From contig DATKXU010000012.1 in the NCBI GenBank assembly GCA_035528905.1, forward strand, positions 12,539 to 76,538: 64,000 bases of DNA, in the 5' to 3' direction. The DNA comes from DATKXU01 sp035528905 (GTDB lineage Bacteria > Armatimonadota > UBA5829 > DTJY01). This document shows positions 60,197 to 64,000 of the stretch, piece after piece. Under the pieces are notes generated by a model. That model had not been told where the DNA came from, did not search any database, and saw nothing but the letters and a program-made list of their open reading frames with translations. A program made the position numbers and the translations under genes. Every line of letters starts with the position of its first letter. Position 1 is the stretch's first letter.

Positions 60197-61759
60197 ATGA
60201 AGAAGCGTTTCCCGAAGCATGAGAGTGAGCCTTCATCGGGTACTATAGTTCGTGAGCCCTTAACGGAGGTTCCTCCTGTAACGATGTCCGACCTTCGGGT
60301 GGAAACCGAGGACCGAGCGCGGCTGATGGAGCAGGTGGAGGCGATGATGAGCCAAGTGAGTCCGACGGCGGCGGATGTGATAATCATCGGCGGCGGGCCT
60401 GGCGGCTACGTGGCTGCCATCCGCGCGGCCCAGCTTGGCGGCAGGGTGATTCTCGTAGAGAAGGACGAGCTTGGAGGCGTCTGCCTGAACCGGGGGTGTA
60501 TACCGACGAAGGTCATGCTTTCGAGCGCGGATGTCTACGATACCATCGCCCGGCGCAGTGGGGAGTTCGGAGTAAACGTCGGGGACGTCTCGCTGGATTA
60601 TGCGAAGGTTCTCGACCGCCGGGACAAAGTCGTGAAGCAGCTAGTCTCGGGCGTCCATTTCCTGATGAAGAAGCACAATATCCAGGTGCTCAGGGGAACC
60701 GCGCGCCTGGCTTCGAGGACCGCCGTCGAGGTGACGCTGCCCGACGGGAAAAAGGAGACCATCGCCGGCAGGAACATCATAATCGCGACCGGCTCCGAGC
60801 CTGTGGCGCTTCCAATCCCCGGCCTGGAAGGCGAGAACGTCTGGGACAGCGACGGCGCCCTCAAGGCGACCGAGGTGCCGAAGACGCTGCTGATAATCGG
60901 CGGAGGCTACATCGGCGTCGAATGGGGCTACATGTTCCAGAAGTTCGGCTCCCAGGTGACCATCGTCGAGCTTATGCCCGAAATTCTCCTGCAGACCGAC
61001 TCGGAGGTAGCAGCAGAGCTTCGAAAGATTCTCGAAAAGCACGGAATTCGCATACTCACCGGGGCGCAGGTCACCAAAGTCGCGCACAAGAAAGGCCAGG
61101 AGACTGCGACCATCCGTGCATCGGGCGACTCCGAGCGGCAGATCACCGCCGACAAGATCCTCGTCGCGGTCGGCAGGCGTCCGGTTTCGGCTGATCTGGG
61201 CCTCGAAGAGCTGGGAATTGCAGCCGACCGCGGGAAGATCCTCGTGAACGAGCGAATGCACACGAATGTTGCCAATACCTACGCGATCGGCGATGTCGTC
61301 GGCGGTATGCTCCTGGCCCATAAGGCATCCGAGGAAGGCGTTGTCGCCGCCGAGAACTGCATGGGCCAGAGCAGCACAATGGCTTACGACTCGGTTCCCG
61401 GCGCCATCTACACGACTCCCGAGGTCGCCACCGTCGGGATGACCGAAGAAGCCGCGAAGAAGCAGGGGATGGACTACAAGGTTGGCAAGTTCTACTTCCG
61501 CGCAAACGGGAAGGCACTGGGCCTCGGCGAGCGCGAGGGGTTCGTCAAGTTCATCACCGGTGCGAGGTATGGAGAAATCCTCGGCTGCCACATGATCGGC
61601 CCGCACGTCACGGACCTCATTCACGAAGTCGTCGTCGGCATGGACGCGGAGGCCACCATAGAAGTCATCGGGCGCGCGGTTCACGCGCACCCGACCCTCT
61701 CCGAAGTCGTCAAAGAAGCCGCCCTGGACACGCTCGGCGAATCGCTTCACAAAGGGTAA
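60197..61759 (+). CDS. lpdA: dihydrolipoyl dehydrogenase
   Basis: The E3 FAD flavoenzyme that reoxidises dihydrolipoamide for 2-oxo acid dehydrogenase complexes or the glycine cleavage system. FAD motif VIIIGGGPGGYVAAIRAAQLGG, redox-active pair GGVCLNRGCIPTK, NAD motif LLIIGGGYIGVEWG, and C-terminal His-Glu AHPTLSEVVKEA are intact. From ATG 60197 (GGGGTGA ahead) the protein is 520 residues, with a ~65-residue N-terminal extension without clear homology. ATG 60284 or 60344 would give the usual ~465-490 residues. No E1/E2 genes are adjacent; the gene stands alone. Confidence 0.93.
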   Translation: MKKRFPKHESEPSSGTIVREPLTEVPPVTMSDLRVETEDRARLMEQVEAMMSQVSPTAADVIIIGGGPGGYVAAIRAAQLGGRVILVEKDELGGVCLNRGCIPTKVMLSSADVYDTIARRSGEFGVNVGDVSLDYAKVLDRRDKVVKQLVSGVHFLMKKHNIQVLRGTARLASRTAVEVTLPDGKKETIAGRNIIIATGSEPVALPIPGLEGENVWDSDGALKATEVPKTLLIIGGGYIGVEWGYMFQKFGSQVTIVELMPEILLQTDSEVAAELRKILEKHGIRILTGAQVTKVAHKKGQETATIRASGDSERQITADKILVAVGRRPVSADLGLEELGIAADRGKILVNERMHTNVANTYAIGDVVGGMLLAHKASEEGVVAAENCMGQSSTMAYDSVPGAIYTTPEVATVGMTEEAAKKQGMDYKVGKFYFRANGKALGLGEREGFVKFITGARYGEILGCHMIGPHVTDLIHEVVVGMDAEATIEVIGRAVHAHPTLSEVVKEAALDTLGESLHKG

Positions 61760-61816
61760 CGCTCACACGCCTATGGAGCGCCCAGGCGGGTTTCGGGCGT
61801 TCGGGCCGGCGCCTCT

Positions 61817-61845
61817 GTAGGGGCAGGTCTGAGACCTGACCCTAC
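61817..61845. terminator. palindrome between convergent lpd and selB
   Basis: GTAGGGGCAGGTCT (61817-61830) pairs with AGACCTGACCCTAC (61832-61845) with one mismatch. Its right arm covers the selB stop codon. Such GTAGGGGCAGGTCT-type palindromes are widespread intergenic elements; here it may stop both convergent transcripts. Confidence 0.6.
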
Positions 61846-63734
61846 TTTGCCAGCACTCGCTCGTCACCAACACGCCGGGTGACCTTCTTCGAGTCGAAGT
61901 ATTCCAGCAGCGGAAGGGCGAACTTCCGTGTCGAGCCTGTCAGATCGCGGAACTGGCTGACGGTTATGCTCCCGTGTTTCTCAAAGTGAGCTCGGAGCAT
62001 CTGCTCGGCCTTTTCTACGGCTGCGGCGTGGAAGTACAAGTCCTCGGCTGCCTTCACGACCTCCCCTCGATGAATCAGCACATCAAGAACGTCCTTTGCG
62101 ATAGCGGGCGGCAGGCCCGTTTTCTGTAAGAGGTCCTCCTGAGACGGCACGTTGAATCCGCACTTTTGCAGCTCTTGCAAAATCTTGTCGGCCGCCTTCT
62201 GCTGCTCGGCATCGAGGCTGACCTGGTGTTCCGGAAGCGAGACAATCGTATCGGTAGCGGCGATCTGGCCGGCCTCCTCCATACGCGCCAGCAGGGCCGC
62301 GAAACTCCGGCTGTCGAACGCCTTTGCGGCGGTGTGCCGAAGCTCCTCCTTGGGCATGCCGGGCTTGAGCGGATTCCTCGCGTGGAACCGCGTTAGAACT
62401 TCTCTCATCCCGGATAGGAGCCCGGCGAATATCGAGGCATGCAGCAGCCGGCCGCCGTCAAGCTCGATCACACTCCCCTTTTCCTTCAATAGCGTGAGCA
62501 GTTGCTGCGTGTCGGCAAGGCCCGTGGCCTTCTTCAGCTCTGCAGCGGTCGTTCCTGCGGCTGCATGTTTCAGAGCTTGCTCAAGGAGTTCCTCCGGGGA
62601 GCCTTGGCTGCTGGTTTCCAGGCTGGAGAGCGCCGCCGCGTCGAAGCGCCGGTGCTTCCTTGGCGTCGGGTCTACGACCACGCCTCCTCCGATTGTGACC
62701 ATGGGCGAGTACGACCGGATGACGAATCGGTCGCCCCGCGCGCCAGATGCCGGAGTCTCGGATCTGAATTGGACGAATGTCTGCTCGCCCGGCCTAAGCT
62801 CCTCCCGATCGAGAAGCACGACTCGCCCAAGCAGCTCGGCCGCTCCGATGTGTAACCTGACTCTGTTTCTGTTTTTGAGCGGGTGGGGTGCGCTGCGCAG
62901 CAGAGAGAGCTTGAGATCCAGCATAGAGGAGGCTTGCAGCGTGCCCGGGCTGGCGCAGATGTCGCCTCGAACGATATCTGCAACATCCAATCCGGCAAGA
63001 TTGAGCCCGACGCGCGTCCCTGCCCCGGCGCTCTCGACCTTTTGACCGTAGACGTGGATGCCCCGTATGCGGGAACTCAGCCCTCGCGGCATTACCTCGA
63101 CCGCGTCTCCAACCGTGACCGTTCCGGATACGAGTGTGCCGGTTACTATCGTCCCGAAGCCGGTCAGCGTGAACACCCGATCTACGGGCAGTCGAAAGGC
63201 GCCCGACGAGTCTCTGCCTTCGGCCGAGTTACATGCCTCCTGAATCGCGGCCAGCAGTTCCGGCAGCCCCGCTCCGGTCGTGGACGCAACCGGGATCATG
63301 GTCGAGTCCGCCAGGAATGTCCCGGAGAGCGCCTGGCGAACGTCTTCCTTGACAAACTCGATCCAGTCCGAATCCACGAGATCAGCCTTCGTGAGGGCTA
63401 CCACTCCCCGCTTCACCTCAAGGAGCTGGAGGATCTCCAGGTGCTCGGTCGTCTGCGGCATCACAGATTCGTCGGCTGCGACGACGAGCAGGGCCACGTC
63501 AACGCCGCCTGCTCCCGCCAGCATATTCTTTATGAAACGCTCGTGGCCCGGAACGTCCACGATCCCGACGACCTGTCCGTTCGGAAGCGTGAGATACGCG
63601 AAGCCGAGGTCAATCGTCATCGCGCGCTCTTTCTCCTCTTTCAGGCGGTCGGTGTCAATCCCTGTCAGCGCTTTGATGAGTGTTGTCTTGCCGTGGTCAA
63701 CGTGGCCGGCGGTGCCGACGATTATGTTCTTCAT
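61842..63734 (-). CDS. selB: selenocysteine-specific elongation factor SelB
   Basis: SelB is the GTPase that carries Sec-tRNA to the ribosome at recoded UGA codons, binding the SECIS hairpin through its C-terminus. The 630 residues start KNIIVGTAGHVDHGKTTLIKALTG and show DVPGHERFIKNML, ALTKADL, an EF-Tu-like barrel series and C-terminal winged-helix repeats (PGMPKEELRHTAAK; GSITVSQFRDLTGSTRKFALPLLEYFD), the SelB-specific part. Length agrees with the family. selA, selC and selD are not in the window, and no in-frame UGA-containing selenoprotein was noticed. Confidence 0.94.
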   Translation of the reverse strand: MKNIIVGTAGHVDHGKTTLIKALTGIDTDRLKEEKERAMTIDLGFAYLTLPNGQVVGIVDVPGHERFIKNMLAGAGGVDVALLVVAADESVMPQTTEHLEILQLLEVKRGVVALTKADLVDSDWIEFVKEDVRQALSGTFLADSTMIPVASTTGAGLPELLAAIQEACNSAEGRDSSGAFRLPVDRVFTLTGFGTIVTGTLVSGTVTVGDAVEVMPRGLSSRIRGIHVYGQKVESAGAGTRVGLNLAGLDVADIVRGDICASPGTLQASSMLDLKLSLLRSAPHPLKNRNRVRLHIGAAELLGRVVLLDREELRPGEQTFVQFRSETPASGARGDRFVIRSYSPMVTIGGGVVVDPTPRKHRRFDAAALSSLETSSQGSPEELLEQALKHAAAGTTAAELKKATGLADTQQLLTLLKEKGSVIELDGGRLLHASIFAGLLSGMREVLTRFHARNPLKPGMPKEELRHTAAKAFDSRSFAALLARMEEAGQIAATDTIVSLPEHQVSLDAEQQKAADKILQELQKCGFNVPSQEDLLQKTGLPPAIAKDVLDVLIHRGEVVKAAEDLYFHAAAVEKAEQMLRAHFEKHGSITVSQFRDLTGSTRKFALPLLEYFDSKKVTRRVGDERVLAK

Positions 63735-63763
63735 TGATGGTGCCCTTATAGCCTCTGCTCGCG

Positions 63764-63793
63764 TGGACAAACTGCCTGAAACTCCGGTATAAT
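63764..63793 (+). promoter_or_regulatory. candidate promoter for folK
   Basis: TGGACA (63764-63769), 18-base spacer, TATAAT (63788-63793), 87 bases before the folK start; within the divergent space to selB. Confidence 0.6.
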
Positions 63794-63879
63794 ACAGCCA
63801 CTCGTATCCGAAGCGGCCCGGCGGAATGCACGCATAATAATACCACCCCGCGGCACGTTAGTCGAGAGGAGCGCGTGAA

Positions 63880-64000
63880 TTGGCAGCCGTATTCCTGGGC
63901 CTTGGGTCGAACCTGGGCGACAGAGGGGCGAATATCCGCGAGGCTCTCGACCGTCTCGCCCGGGATCCCGATATCCATGTGAAGCGGGTGTCGTCCCTCT
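63880..64000 (+). CDS. folK: HPPK (folate pathway pyrophosphokinase), N-terminal part only
   Basis: FolK transfers pyrophosphate to 6-hydroxymethyl-dihydropterin in folate synthesis. The 40 visible residues, from a TTG behind AGAGGAG, read AAVFLGLGSNLGDRGANI then REALDRLARDPDIHVKRVSSL. GLGSNLGDR is the family's opening signature. The gene runs off the right edge. Short length prevents a check for a fused FolB, so the call is limited to the first domain. Confidence 0.85.
   Translation, partial: MAAVFLGLGSNLGDRGANIREALDRLARDPDIHVKRVSSL

Overview
The window reads as one contiguous stretch of a G+C-rich bacterial chromosome (roughly 60 % by eye) from an uncultured, free-living, probably diderm bacterium. 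Diderm character is inferred from a short outer-membrane-barrel-like protein and a secretin-type N-domain protein. The mix of a nusA-infB-pnp translation block, a PurS-PurL fusion, GH116, SelB, CsrA, NHL-repeat proteins and HEAT/kinase genes would fit Armatimonadota or a nearby lineage, but no 16S gene is present and this is only an inference. GTG and TTG starts are frequent. Many promoters share TTG(A/C)-N17/18-TGC-TA(T/A)AAT-like hexamers.

Layout. 1-1.9 kb: a truncated minus-strand gene with a perfect consensus promoter, a small membrane protein and an MgtC-like protein. 2-13.7 kb: a long translation/RNA-processing block (attenuator-like leader, nusA, ylxR, infB, DUF503, rbfA, nrnA, truB, ribF, rpsO, pnp, M16 protease) running into dapB and asd, then RNase J and DedA (to 18 kb). 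18-26.4 kb: single genes with their own promoters (a small HATPase-like protein, a TPR/polysaccharide deacetylase, a ClC-CBS-TrkA_C protein, ribokinase, a PpiC foldase, a Gfo/Idh oxidoreductase). 26.6-35.8 kb: a frameshifted NHL-repeat secreted protein, a secreted protein of unknown role, TatC, an MrfA/YprA-like helicase and small envelope proteins. 35.8-39.2 kb: gatCAB. 39.2-43.2 kb: two minus-strand envelope proteins around a radical SAM/SPASM protein, in spacers crowded with repeats. 43.2-48.4 kb: purSL, purQ, rhamnulokinase. 48.4-54.7 kb: an AP-superfamily hydrolase, then a sugar ABC permease, a lipoprotein sugar binder and a GH116 glycosidase. 54.7-59.3 kb: a signalling trio (PP2C-TM-NHL phosphatase, Ser/Thr kinase-Ig-multi-TM, membrane HEAT protein). 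59.3-64 kb: csrA, tRNA-Leu(UAA), lpd, selB and the start of folK.

The signals most worth following are: (i) the PP2C/kinase/HEAT cluster, in which a cytoplasmic phosphatase is joined through a membrane helix to an NHL-like external domain; (ii) a set of short 'word' repeats and small palindromes (families around ATCACGC, GGATGCT, GTCTGCC, CCGCCTNNGGCGG and TCTCCCA..TATTGGGAGA) that fill spacers and twice run right up to a start codon lacking a Shine-Dalgarno; (iii) the nusA leader hairpin kept without rimP, and the four-copy basic/acidic tail of NusA; (iv) the NHL gene split by a one-base frame change. No CRISPR array, rRNA, insertion sequence or prophage was seen.
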